Shown in pieces: positions 1 to 29,279 of a stretch of 64,000 nucleotides of DNA. The notes below the pieces were generated by a model. The model was not told the DNA's origin. It did no database searches and worked only from the letters and a program-made list of their open reading frames with translations. How positions within the stretch are numbered: the first letter of the stretch is position 1; the number at the start of each line of letters is the position of its first letter. The translations under genes were made by a program, and so were the position numbers. This DNA is from Dermatophagoides farinae (taxonomy: Eukaryota; Arthropoda; Arachnida; Sarcoptiformes; Pyroglyphidae): positions 3,291,001 through 3,355,000 of the forward strand of contig NC_134679.1 of the NCBI RefSeq assembly GCF_024713945.1, read 5' to 3'.

Positions 1-608
1 AACAACAACAACAAAAAACGTTTGCAATCGAAACAACACAGAAATCTTATGGATCCAACATCACAAAGGTTTAACAGGGGGGTGTATAATGAAGGAAGTG
101 ATGACGGAAAATCCTCTTGGTTGTTGTTGCTGCTGCTGCTGCTGATAAATACCGATAGTTCTCTATTCTAAGGATGAATGAACGAATGAATGAAATGAAA
201 TGAATGAAACGAAATGAGCTTAAATATTATTTATTTACGTCGTAAATAAATATTTTTTTATTTATTTATTTGTTACCATCCATATCGTTCAAATGTTTTT
301 TTTTTGTTACAATAATCATATCATTAATCGAACGCAAAATTGTTATGGTCTATCATGGTCAAAATAGTGTACACACACACATCATAAATACACAGAGACA
401 CATGAACAAAAAAAATGAAACGATTCAAAATAAGAAATAAAAAAACAATTTTGGAGAAAAAAACCAATTCCAAATCCTATAGAATCAATGAATTTTATAT
501 TATATTCTCTACAATAAACGTTTGTGTGTTTACATAATATCAATGTAAACGGATATTTTTATTTTTTTTTTTCATCTCATTCATTCATTTTTCGTATTTT
601 TTTTATAG
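1..608. other. Sequence upstream of the first recognised Dscam exon
   Basis: No supported gene. The stretch is AT-rich with (GAAT)n-like tracts near 172-212 and a TTTATT cluster near 225-270, and ends in a polypyrimidine run with an acceptor (ttttatag) just before 609. It is therefore most likely Dscam intron plus possibly 5' UTR. An open stretch from the ATG at 49 carries a run of eight leucines that resembles a signal peptide but cannot be joined cleanly to the next exon. Confidence 0.5.
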
Positions 609-18377
<17,769 letters not shown>

Positions 18378-18411
18378 AAATGGGACATTGGTTCTAATCA
18401 TCATCATCAAC

Positions 18412-18430
18412 TATCTATCTATCTATCTAT
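18412..18430. repeat. (TCTA)n tetranucleotide repeat in the Dscam 3' UTR
   Basis: Short perfect run of TCTA units about 35 bases after the Dscam stop codon. Confidence 0.8.
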
Positions 18431-18515
18431 TACATTAATTTCAATGAGAATATTTTATAATGTTGATAATTTTTGTTTGAAGGCGAAAAAATTGTGATAT
18501 AATCTTTTGAAACTT

Positions 18516-18521
18516 TTTATT
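18516..18521 (-). promoter_or_regulatory. Candidate poly(A) signal of UGT gene 1 (AATAAA, minus strand)
   Basis: TTTATT on the plus strand, AATAAA on the minus strand, about 85 bases past the UGT stop codon. If used, the 3' end lies near 18495, inside the 3' UTR of the convergent Dscam gene. Confidence 0.45.
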
Positions 18522-18534
18522 ATTTCTAATCATC

Positions 18535-18540
18535 ATTAAA
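18535..18540 (+). promoter_or_regulatory. Candidate poly(A) signal of Dscam (ATTAAA)
   Basis: ATTAAA 158 bases after the Dscam stop is the best candidate poly(A) signal before the convergent UGT gene. If used, the transcript would end near 18555-18570. Confidence 0.45.
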
Positions 18541-18603
18541 CGATTCGTGAAGAATCATTATCATTATCATCGATCATTCCATTAAAATCCAATGCAAACA
18601 TAT

Positions 18604-20018
18604 TTAAGACTTTTTGTTTTTGAGGTCTTGAATAATTTTTTCAATTTTTTCACAAGCAATTTTCTTGGAATTAGTTTGCGACATTCGTAAACTAGCACGT
18701 TCACAACGATCTCGTATGGCTTTATCATTGAGAATTCGGTCTACCATTGTCCGTAATTCACCATCATTGAATGAATAAGGATCTAATCGATCACCGAAAC
18801 CTTTTTCTTTGATACGTTGTGCATTGTCATATTGATCTGCGAACAATGGCATTGCAATCATTGGTTTTCCAAAAGAAAATGTTTCAGTAACTGTATTGTT
18901 GCCACCATGGGTGATGACTAGATCAACTAATGGTATAATTTTAGTTTGAGGTAAAAATGCTTTTCCCCACATATTATTATCTGCTAATTTATATTCATCA
19001 TGAGCAGCGCCCATAGAAACAATAAATTTATGAGAAGATTGAGATAGTTCAGCTACCAATTTTTTCATCAGATTTACATCGATAGATCCCATCGAACCCA
19101 TTGATAAGTAGATTAATTTATCTCCTGATTTAATTTTTTCTTTGAATTCAGCCGGTAATTCGAACGTTTCGGGTGTATCACGACAAAAAGCATCAAGACG
19201 AACAAAATTTTGTGGCAACGTAATCAAATCAGTATAATCCAATTCTTCTGGATACCCATAGATGTTCATGTATTTGGATTTGAAAAGAAATTGATTTTCA
19301 TCCACTTCTGGATAGCCCAAATTTTTGTTAAGTGAATTCTGAATACTACGCATTCCAAATTTGAATGTATTATTGAATTTTTCTCGGAATTCATCCCAGC
19401 CCGTGCGATCATTTGATGAATAACCTTAATATTTTTATAAAAATTAATATCAATTCAATTGTTAAATTATTAAGACCAACCTGACATAACTGGTGGTATA
19501 TCCGGTGATTCGAAAAAGAAAGCCGGATTGCCGCTAAACAAAAAAGCCCATGGAATTTGACCATATGCAATGCATGGAGCCACAATAAAATGGTCGACAA
19601 TTATCAAGTCAGGTAGCTCTTGTTCGATTAACATTTTAATTTTTGGGTGCTCTTCTTGAATCTCAAGACTCATTTTCTTCATAAAATCATTTTCTGAGCC
19701 GAATGCTGTCAGCTTTTCGATAGGTGATTTGTTAGAAAGAAATGGAGATTTACGTATTCCATCAAGCATATCTTGTTGAGCTTTGAGTGGATGAATTTTA
19801 CTTTGATCATTACTGTTTTTGGTGTTGTCCTCAATGCCCCAGATCAACTCTTTGAAACCAAATCGTTCATATGTTCCAGCAAAGTTCTTACGAGTTAAAA
19901 AACATATTTCATGACATCGATTTGCCAATGCTTGTGCTAGCCCGATACAAGCATTAACATGGCCAACACCATCCATAGAAAAGAAAATAATTTTCAATCG
20001 AGTCTCTGTAGAAGCCAT
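18604..20018 (-). CDS. UDP-glycosyltransferase 1 of a four-gene cluster
   Basis: GT1-family glycosyltransferase that should transfer a sugar from a UDP-sugar to small lipophilic acceptors in the cytosol. Exons 20018-19481 and 19424-18604, joined by a 56-base phase-1 intron, give 452 residues. The N-terminal half carries the acceptor-site loop GVGHVNA with the likely catalytic His20. The C-terminal half carries the nucleotide-sugar motif around THGGNNTVTET (His about 352), followed by MPLFADQYDNAQ. There is no signal peptide and no C-terminal membrane helix, unlike animal ER-resident UGTs; the motif is like bacterial MGT/YjiC enzymes. A TATA-like element lies 64 bases upstream of the ATG. It is the 3'-most member of the tandem array and converges on Dscam. 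The reading frame is intact. Acceptor and sugar cannot be predicted. Confidence 0.92.
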
Positions 20019-20081
20019 AATCGAAACACGTATTTAGATTTCTTTTAAGCTATACAATTTTAAACATAGACAAACTTGATA

Positions 20082-20088
20082 ATTTATA
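20082..20088 (-). promoter_or_regulatory. TATA-like element of UGT gene 1
   Basis: TATAAAT on the minus strand, 64 bases before the ATG at 20018, a distance that allows a 5' UTR of about 35 bases. AT-rich background makes chance occurrence possible. Confidence 0.4.
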
Positions 20089-20238
20089 TGAAAATTAATC
20101 AATTTATTTGGAGTGATTGATTGTAAAAAATTAAGATTAGATAAATAATAATAAAGTCTTGAAAATTGATTTCATATAAAAATCATTGCCAGCCATATAT
20201 TGTGATTACTTGATATTAACGATTGATTAGTAAATTAT

Positions 20239-21659
20239 CTATTTTATCAATGCACCCTTGAAGGACAATCTTTCAACAAATAGTTCAATTTTTTCACAAG
20301 CTTTTTGCTTAGAATCACTTGAACAAATACGTTCACCCGCTTTTTTGCACTTTTGAATCATTTGCTGATCGTTTAAAATTTGATCAATCATTTTACATAA
20401 TTCCCCACGTTTAAATAGATATCCATTAATACGATCACCATATCCTTTCTCTAGGATACGTTGAGCATTGTCATATTGATCAGCAAACAAAGGCATAACA
20501 AGCATTGGCTTGCCATGATTAAACGTTTCCGTAACTGTATTATTACCTCCATGCGTTATGACCAGATCGACAATTGGCAAAATTTTCGTTTGTGGTAGAT
20601 AAGCTTTGCCCCACATATTATTGGCTAATTTATATTTTGAGTATCCTGGTCCCATTGAAATAATAAATTTATGTGGCGATTTTGACAATTCGTCCACAAT
20701 ACGTTTCATTAAATCGACATCAATTGATGCCATTGATCCAAGTGAAACGTACACTAATTTATCATCTGGCAAAAGTTTTGATTCAAATTCTTTTGGTAAT
20801 TCGAATGATTCGTATGTTTCACGATAAAATGTATCCAATCGAATGTAATGATCTGGTAATTGAGCAATATCCTTATAATCCAATTCCTCTGGATAGCCAT
20901 AGATATTCATGTATGGTGATATACGAAGAATTTCGTCTTTACTTGTTTCAGGGTATCCAAATTCTCGGTTGAATTTATTTTGATAATATCTTATTCCAGC
21001 TGGAAATCCTTTTCGATGTTTTTCACGAAATTCTTCCCATCCAGTACGATCATTCGATGAATAGCCTTTGAATAGAAATCAGTATAAACATGGATTCTTC
21101 TATCAATGTTCATCATACCTGAAGATTGTGGCGGAACATCAGGTGAATCATATAGATGTAATGGATTTTCACTGAACAATGATGCCCATGGAATCGTGCC
21201 GTAAGCAATACAAGGTGGAACAAGAAATCGATCGATTATGATTAAATCTGGTTGTTCTTGTTTGATTGAAGCTTCAATTTGTAGATGAACTGATCTTTGT
21301 TCCTCATATCTCGCTCGTAAAAAATCATACGATGAATCATGATTGAATGGAAGGATCTTATCGTAAGATGATTTACTGTTGAGCCAGCCAGTTTTTTTTA
21401 ATCGCTCTAAATTGGCCGCATTAGCTTCAAGTGGATGTGCCTCATCTTTTTTTTCATTCTCTTTGTCGGCAATTATCTTTTGATGATTATCATCGTCAAT
21501 CAATATGATTTGATTAAAACCAAGTTGTTTAATTTTTCCGGCAAACAATGAATTTGTTAGGAAATGGATCGAATGTTTTCGTTTGGCCAATGCTTGTGCC
21601 AGTCCTACACAGGCATAGATATGACCAACTGCATCCAACGACAAAAAAAATATTTTCAT
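20239..21659 (-). CDS. UDP-glycosyltransferase 2 of the cluster
   Basis: GT1-family enzyme, 455 residues, exons 21659-21119 and 21065-20239 with a 53-base phase-1 intron exactly where the other three genes have theirs (after PPQSSG). The N-terminal loop reads AVGHIYA (His13) where the sisters have GHxNA, so the acceptor side may differ. The sugar-donor motif THGGNNTVTETF and MPLFADQYDNAQ are intact. There is no signal peptide or membrane anchor. The ATG at 21659 is chosen because it places LKIFF/MKIFFLSLD at the start as in the relatives. A TATA box stands about 100 bases upstream. It is spaced 220 bases from UGT 1 and 659 from UGT 3, same strand. Confidence 0.92.
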
Positions 21660-21761
21660 TTTTTCTTCTGTTGAACCATTTTTTTATAAAATATAAGTTG
21701 CTTGATGTATTTGATACATTTGTTTTGAAACTTGAACCGATTTTTTTATTTGTTTGGAGTA

Positions 21762-21769
21762 TTTTTATA
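21762..21769 (-). promoter_or_regulatory. TATA box of UGT gene 2
   Basis: TATAAAAA on the minus strand about 103 bases before the ATG. Transcription would start near 21735, leaving a 5' UTR of about 75 bases. Confidence 0.55.
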
Positions 21770-22318
21770 CCCAAAAAATTGTTATTGGCCAGCTACGTGT
21801 TACCAGAAGCATATCCACACACACACACACACATTCAAATGACAGTTGAGAAATGACCAACCATTTGATTTGTCAATCAATAAACTGATGGCCGAAATCG
21901 TAAACATATTTATAAACAATTTCAAATGATTAGGTTTGTTTAGATAATTTTGTTGCATTTTTCTGGTACTCACAAATAATTAAATTGGGAATTGATAATT
22001 ACATTTGTAAACTTGGTCGATTTTTTCTGCATTTAATATTTTTAGTTTTCAGCTTAATTGATTGATAGGAAATTGCAAATCTATCAATGCATTTGTCATT
22101 TGTTTATCAATACAACATATCATATGGAAACCATTGGAAAGTTTTATTAATTTTGTGTGTATAGGATCAAAGCTCAGTCCATATTAATTTTTGTATTTAG
22201 ATTTCATCATCTATGAACGTTTAATTAAAGTTTTTTCACTGAAAAATCTGATCTGATTTCTATATTTTATGTCGCTTATTTTGTCGATAACTGCAATTTT
22301 TTTTCTCGAGTGTAGTTA
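21770..22318. other. Intergenic, UGT 2 to UGT 3
   Basis: About 550 bases with no gene: a short CA tract at 21816-21830 and AT-rich sequence that should contain the UGT 2 promoter and the UGT 3 3' UTR. Confidence 0.6.
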
Positions 22319-23763
22319 TCATTTAGATGATAATTGCTCAACAATTTGTTCAATTTTTTCACACGCTTTTTCCTTTGAATTCGAAGCACTCATTCGTTTT
22401 GCTGCGGCTAAACATCGTTGTTGCATTTCTTTATCATCAAGTAATCGATCAATCATTTGACAAAGCTCTCCTTCTTTGAATAGATAACCATTCATACGAT
22501 TACCATAACCTTTCTCTAGGATACGTTGAGCATTGTCATATTGATCAGCAAACAAAGGCATAATAAGCATTGGCTTGCCGTGATTAAATGTTTCCGTAAC
22601 TGTATTATTACCACCATGTGTTATGACCAGATCGACAATTGGCAAAATTTTCGTTTGTGGTAAAAATGCTTCACCCCACATATTCTCTGCCAATTCATAA
22701 TGTTCATGAGCCGGACCCATTGAGAATATATACTTATGGGGTGATTTCGATAATTCAGTTACCAATCGTTTCATCAGGTCAACATCAATCGAACCCATTG
22801 AACCCATTGATACATAGATCAATTTATCACTAGGTTTGATTTTAGCTTTAAATTCGGCTGGTAATTCAAACGATTCGGGTGAATCACGGCAAAATGCATC
22901 AAGACGAACAAAATTTTGCGGCAACGTCATCAAATCAGTATAATCCAACTCTTCCGGATATCCATAGATGTTCATATACGGTGATTTGAACATGAATTGA
23001 TTGGAGCTAACTTCTGGATAGCCAAAATATTTGTTCAGCTTATTTTGTTGATTACGAATTCCAGTCGGAAATCCTTTGGAAAATTTTTCACGAAATTCCA
23101 CCCAATTACTGCGATCATTTGTTGGATAGCCTAATCAATGTTCGCTATGAATAAATTTAAGTTAAAATTTAAATTATTTCATCTACCTGATGTTATGGGA
23201 GGTAAATCTGGATGTTCTAAAATGAATAGCGGATTACCGCTAAATAAAAATGCCCAAGGTGTCTTTCCATATGCAATACAAGGCGGCACTAAAAAGTGAT
23301 CGACAATGATTAAATCAGGTTTTTCTTGCTCAATCAATTCCACAATTTTTGGATGAACTTCTTTCAATTCTTCATAAATTTTTCCAAGAAAATGATCTTC
23401 TTCGGGGTCGAAAACTTTAAGCTTTTCAAACGATGATTTACCAGACAGCATGCCACTTTCACGCCATTTTTGCAACATTGGAACAAATGCCTTGATTGGA
23501 TGAGCTTTTTTATCACTTTTTTCATCATTTGTTGTTTCCAGCATTTTTTGTTTGACATCACTTTGTAACACAATTTCTTTGAATCCATGTTTCTCATACG
23601 TACCGGCAAACATTGGATTCGATAGAAAATAAATTTGATGTCCACGTTTAGCCAATGCTTGAGCCATTCCTACACAGGCATTGATATGGCCAACACCATC
23701 CATTGGCATAAAGAAAATTTTCAGAATTTTTTTCGGTTGAGATGACATATTTTTCAATTTCAT
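22319..23763 (-). CDS. UDP-glycosyltransferase 3 of the cluster
   Basis: GT1-family enzyme, exons 23763-23187 and 23130-22319 with a 56-base phase-1 intron, 462 residues from the first ATG (457 if the second, MSSQ, is used). Acceptor loop GVGHINA (His26), donor motif THGGNNTVTETF, then MPLFADQYDNAQRILEKGYG. It is closest to UGT 2 in the C-terminal half: the two share long DNA stretches there, for example around 20447-20600 and 22510-22660, which points to a recent duplication or gene conversion. It has no signal peptide or membrane helix. The array direction and intron position match its neighbours. Confidence 0.92.
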
Positions 23764-24462
23764 TCAATTTGAAACCCTTTCACTATTCGAGAAAAAACAA
23801 ATAGAAACAACACTTGTTGATCAAGCTAGAATTTTAAATTGTCAGTTTTTATTTCATTCCATGAAAACTATACCCATCATAACTGTTAATGTAAAATGCT
23901 TTCTAATCATTGATAAAAGCGATTTCTCTGGCAATTGATTTGTCTGATAAGATAGTTATTTCTATTGCCATTATAATTCACTTTGTTATTTGGTGGATAT
24001 AAACGTGACTATCTCATGTTTTTCAGCCAAATGTCAATTGTTGATCCAGTTATATCCAGTATTTACATTACTCATTAAAATGGTACTTTTTTTCCTCGTT
24101 TGTCATTTGAAGTACAATATTTTTTTCAATGTCTATTACCAATTGTTTCATCATTTTAGTATTTAAAACCACTTGTAGATAAGATAAAGTCGCATCTTTT
24201 TATCATGGACACTGAGATCAAAGTTAAATTGTGTAAATCGGTCACTTTCTGGTGCAATTCAAGAATAATTTGTTATTAAAACATTTTTTATTAGTATGAA
24301 TCGATCTAGTGATAAAAAATTTAATATAAACCAGCAAAACAATTATATTTTATTATGTGAGAACATTATAAATGTATAGCGGAAGTATCTGATTGTTATA
24401 TATTGTTAATTATTAACTAAATATTCATAACAAAATTGACAGAAATCCATTGACATCATAGA
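23764..24462. other. Intergenic, UGT 3 to UGT 4
   Basis: About 700 AT-rich bases without an open frame of interest. It should hold the UGT 3 promoter (weak AATAAAA-like element near 23850 on the minus strand) and the UGT 4 3' UTR. Confidence 0.6.
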
Positions 24463-25912
24463 TTATTTAGTTTTTGATAATTTTTCGGCTAATTCCTCAA
24501 TTCTTTCACAAGCTTTATCTTTGGAATTTGAATTCTTGATTCGTTCACATGCTTTCTCACATCTTTCCTTTATTTGTGGATCCTTGAATATTCGATCAAT
24601 CATTTCAATTAGTTCTTCATCCTTGAATCCATAGGTATCGATACGATATCCATATCCTTTTTCGGTGATACGTTGTGCATTATCGAATTGATCCACAAAT
24701 AATGGCATTACTATCATTGGTTTTCCAAATGACAATGTTTCGGCCACTGTATTGTTGCCACCATGTGTTATGACCAAATCGACAATCGGTAAGATTTCGG
24801 TTTGAGGAACATATGGTCCACCCCACATATTATCAGCCAATTGATATTGTTCATGAAAGATACCTTTTGAAACAATATATTTATGGGGTGTTTTTCCAAG
24901 TATTTTTATCAATTTTTTCATCAATTCAACATCAAATCCGCCCATTGAACCAAGTGATAAATATATAAGTTTATCTCCAGGCTTAATTTTCGTTTTGAAT
25001 TCTGTTGGAAGTTCGAATTTTTCTGAAGTTTGCCGGCAATAAGTTTCAATACGAACATAATTATCCGGTAGTTTAGCTAAATCGGTAAAATCTAATTCTT
25101 CTGGACAGCCATATATGTTTAAATAAGGTGATGTTAATAAAAACATTTTCTCGTCCACTTCTGGATAGCCAAACTCTTTGTTGATCAAATTTTGAGCATA
25201 ACGATGACTTTCACAGTAAACTTTTTCGAATTTATCGCGAAACTCTTTCCATCCAGTTTGATCATATGTAGGATAACCTGTTGAATCGAAGAAATTGAAA
25301 ACCATGAATTTTTAATCGATGATTATAATATCTATCTCACTTACCCGACAATGGTGGCGGAACTTTTGGCGAATCAAACAATGACAATGAATTTTCACTG
25401 TACAAAAAGATCCAAGGAATTTTTCCATAAGCAATGCATGGCGCCAAACTAAAATGACATAAGTCGGCTATAATCAAATCTGGTTTTAGTTCGTCTATAG
25501 CCGCTACCATTTGGGGAAATAATTCTTTAATTTGTAAATGTTTCCGATAACCGATCGAATTTGGAACACGAACATCCATCATTGATCGATATGAATCCAG
25601 TTTTTCAATGGATGACCGATGTGAAAAGATGCCAGCTTCCTGCATACGTTCCAAAGTTTCTTGAGCCGATTTCATTGGATGATCATTGTCAGCATCATTT
25701 TTTTCAATCAAATCCTTTTTTTCTTCATTTGTTAATTGGAGATGAATTTCATTTATACCAAACTTCTTAAATGTGCCAACTTCTATGGGTAAGGTGAAAA
25801 AAAACACCTGATGACCACGGTTTGCAAGTGCTTGAGCAAGGCCAATAGCAGCATTAATATGGCCCATGCCTTCAGCAGGCTTGAACAATATTTTCAACGA
25901 TTTCGGTGACAT
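24463..25912 (-). CDS. UDP-glycosyltransferase 4, most diverged of the cluster
   Basis: GT1-family enzyme, exons 25912-25345 and 25277-24463, phase-1 intron of 67 bases at the shared position, 460 residues. Acceptor loop GMGHINA (His18), donor motif THGGNNTVAETL and MPLFVDQFDNAQ. Substitutions against the sisters (KPAEGMGH, SKGIF, VDQF) make it the outlier. I start it at MSPKSLK because that aligns with the other genes and because a TATA box lies only 43 bases upstream. An in-frame ATG at 26044 would add 44 residues including a strongly hydrophobic stretch (FQWLIILSFLSIYLISIASI), giving a 504-residue protein with an N-terminal anchor, but that ATG lies upstream of the TATA box. Confidence 0.9.
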
Positions 25913-25954
25913 TGTTTTTTTCTGACAGTGAATGATTTTTTTTTTGCGAACCGA

Positions 25955-25961
25955 TTTTATA
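25955..25961 (-). promoter_or_regulatory. TATA box of UGT gene 4
   Basis: TATAAAA on the minus strand, 43 bases upstream of the MSPKSLK start codon. It supports that start over the in-frame ATG at 26044, which lies upstream of it. Confidence 0.55.
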
Positions 25962-26044
25962 CTAGCAATACTTATCAAATATATTGATAAAAATGACAAA
26001 ATGATAAGCCATTGAAAATACCCTGATTTGTCTATCATATACAT

Positions 26045-28415
26045 TATTGATAATTTTTTTCTGTTACCATAGTAACGGATATCAATTCCATAAGCTAATC
26101 AATAAATGATAAATTTTAAACCTTCACAGAACAAATATTAGTGTAATCATCAATCCATATTCGGCTTATCAGGCTTGCATTACATGTAATTCATGTTATT
26201 TTTAATTTAAAAAATTTGACTGAGTTCATTGATGTCCATTTTCGTTCCAGACTGAACAATACGTGTCCAACGGCAATTACAGATAACAAATTAAATAATC
26301 ATACGAATAATCAATATATGGTAAGCAAAATCATTTCAAAACAATGTTGGTGTAAATATTGTGGTGTAGTGACCACAGTGGATTATTATTATCATACATG
26401 ATACATTTCATTTAATTATAGAAAAAAAATTTCCTTTATCAACCTCACTCTAATATCAATCGGACAATTCCTGATTGGAATCGGCTGACAATATTTACAA
26501 TTATGTACAAGGAAACTAAACTTTGAATATTATGGGTTGTTCAACAAAGCCATGAATTTCTCAATCAATACAGACAACATATACAAACACTGGCACATAC
26601 CAGGAAATACTAATCATTATCAACATCATAGATCATCACATTTTGACACAATCATCGATCCAGAAGTGAATGAAAATTTCCTTTGGATTGAAATCATTTA
26701 GTTTTTACTTTTTTTTTTGTTTCTTCCGAAACAAATCGGACAAATGTTTGTATCTCACAGCTTGATATCGATAAGCCACACACACACACAAACATAAGAC
26801 CGTACCGGATTTGATTTATATAAAATAGTTGATCAATTTGAATGTTTTCTAGAAGGACATTGTTGTTGAAATTGTGATTGGTTACTGTTTATAATCCATG
26901 TTATGTATTTTTTTTTGTCTCAATCAATGTGTTCAATCATCAGAGAAAAAAAAGATTAATCGTTTTGATGTGCCGGTGATTGAAGATTAAAGAAAAAATA
27001 AATTTTTAAATCAAAAATTTGTCAAATTTTTGATTGAATGAAAAAAAACGAATTACCGGCGCCAATGAAAAGAAAAACAAAAACAACCAATGTTGTCTAT
27101 GTGTTTGTGAACGAATAGTATATACCGAATTATTCCCCAGGAAGTATGATCGATCAATAACATCAACAAGGAAACCTATTGCATCTTGAAACTCGGTTAT
27201 GATTGACATAAATGTGGCGATGATGATGATGAATAGCTCAGAACAAAGATCAACAAGTGGATGATCGAATTTACCTCGAAATGAAATGATTTCGGGAAGT
27301 AAATTTTTTTTTTCATGATGACAACAATCTGACCGGACGCTCGAAATCTTTTTTTCTTTATTATTCATTTAAATAATTTTCCTTTTGTCATCGGTAAACA
27401 TTTGGTTTAGTTTTTGAGTTAGTGACTGATTTATTTATTTATTTATTTTTGATTTAATATTTTTTTTTGTCAAGCACCTACGCTGCCTTTATCATCATCA
27501 TCATCATCATCATCAACGAATAATTTGGTCGCAAATTATCATCTCCTCTCCATTTTACCTGCCAAACATTGTCTATATAATCCACTTGAATATTTCACCA
27601 CTTGTAACCGCATGAACAAGAAAAAAAAACAACCACTTAAAACAAAAAGAAATTTGAAAATTTTAATAATAATGAACCGAATGGATGGATCAATTTATCA
27701 GAAAAAAATCTCTTGTTTGTCCATTCATATATACATAATTCATCATTGTAATTTTATTCGATTGATAATAATATTGTTCTGGTGGTTATGTCCAGATTGT
27801 CCAAACTCACTTACCCGCGAAAATTCGTCGAATTTGTGTGTGTGTTTTTCTCTAATTTTCACATCGTTTGTTAGAAATTAAAAATTCGAATAAAAACCCG
27901 ACAAGTGAGTCTTGTATGTCATTGTTATTTGTTCTACACAAAGCTTTATATTGATTTGTGGATGTTTTTTTTTTTTTTTTTTTTTTTTTTGATCAAACGT
28001 TTTCACACTATTGAGACATCTTCGATCATCTTGACAGACTTTTGTTTAAACGAACAGAAGAAAAAAAAATAAACGATTTTTTCTCTCATCATCATCATCA
28101 TCATCATTTGAATTTTTTTTTATCTCGCCGGGATATTTTCATCTGATTTAGTTGAACTCTTAAAAAAAAGAGATGATGAGGAGCAAGGTAACCTGAATTT
28201 TCATTTTGTTTTCAATTTCATTTTTTACATAATTTCACATGCTTTTTACCCAAAGTGTGATGATGTTGGTGTGGATCTGTTTCTCTTTTGTTTCATTTTT
28301 TTAATTGTTCTTTTTCATTGTTCGCTACCTTTTTTTTGCAACACTCCCGATTCATATGGTAAAGATAATTTTTACAATGAATGTTTATGGATTTGTAGAT
28401 GACCACAAATTTGAG
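26045..28415. other. Intergenic, UGT cluster to glycine-rich gene 1
   Basis: About 2.4 kb with no supported gene. There is a CA tract near 26776-26790, (TTTA)n at 27432-27448, (CAT)n at 27490-27513, a poly-T of about 24 at 27967-27990, and a (CAT)n at 28087-28107. A minus-strand open stretch at 27006-27368 has some hydrophobic character but no recognisable family. Confidence 0.6.
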
Positions 28416-28422
28416 TATAAAA
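28416..28422 (+). promoter_or_regulatory. TATA box of glycine-rich gene 1
   Basis: TATAAAA preceded by GAG, about 143 bases before the ATG at 28559. Transcription would begin near 28446. Confidence 0.55.
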
Positions 28423-28558
28423 TGATCGTTTCATTCGAATGGACAAATCATATTCCGACCAAATCACATTTTGATCGTTTGTCGTCATATTTCGTTTTTC
28501 ATAATTGTTCCATTTGCCATCATCATCATCATCATCACCATCTTTGAAAAATTTTATA

Positions 28559-29279
28559 ATGTTGACCAGAAATATGGCCATCACACCATTAAGGTGTTTC
28601 ATGTCACCAGGTTTATTGTTGCTCACATTGATCGTATTGGAATCATTCCTTTTGTTAAGCTTTCAAGTGAACGAAGCCCAAGCATTTAAAAAATTGAAAG
28701 CTAAAAAAATCCTGAAAAAAATTTCACCAATATTAACATTGTTGACATATTTAAAAACGAAAAAGAAGATTATTCCATTGCCTGTACCACTTCCCGTTCC
28801 TTTGCCTATCGTCAAAAAGGAACCAACATATCCATGTCCTGAATACGTAAGTTGTGTATAATAACTAATCCAAAATCTAAATTAAGGTTTGATTTTATCA
28901 CAGGGAGGTGGATATTCGGGCGGTTACGGCGGTGGTGGATTTGGTGGAGGTGGTTACGGCGGTGGTTTTGGTGGTGGTGGCGGTGGAAATTGTAAGTGAA
29001 AATTCATTTTTATATGTAATATATATGAACAATAAAAATGAATTTGCAGGCAATTCAGGTGGTGGTTATAACGGAGGGGGTGGGGACATCGGTTATGGTG
29101 GCAATAACGGCAATGGTGGATATGGAGGTAATGGTGGATATGGAGGTAATAATGGATATGGGGGTAATGGTGGTGGTGAAAATGGCGGCTATAATGGTGG
29201 TGGTAATTATATTTTGTTCATTGAATAAAATTTTAAAGTTTCATCATTTGATTTTCTGACACTAGGTGGCGGATATTGA
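28559..29279 (+). CDS. Secreted glycine-rich protein 1
   Basis: Exons 28559-28846, 28904-28991, 29050-29202 and 29266-29279 (the last only 14 bases) give 180 residues. Order of parts: a hydrophobic secretion signal ending VNEAQA (an internal Met at MSPGLLLL would shorten it), a lysine-rich stretch (KKLKAKKILKK), a Pro/Val block (PLPVPLPVPLPIVKK), one Cys-containing segment (PCPEY), then Gly/Tyr-rich repeats (GGYGG, GNGGYGG) ending GGGGGY. The tiny last exon is inferred because it replaces the read-through tail NYILFIE by the usual GGGY end and uses a good acceptor. Likely an extracellular structural protein such as cuticle or secretion; the function is not known. It is related in plan to the gene at 40999. 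Confidence 0.8.

Noticed and set aside
49-171. Open stretch with a run of eight Leu, like a signal peptide, upstream of the first Dscam exon
   Set aside because: The hydrophobic run comes from a TTG/CTG repeat, 24 residues precede it, and no GT donor in the right phase joins it to the exon at 609.
27006-27368. Minus-strand frame of 120 residues with hydrophobic segments
   Set aside because: No recognisable family, low-complexity ends, and no convincing partner exon, although an AG before GKFDHPLV and a GT after SLAP would allow one.
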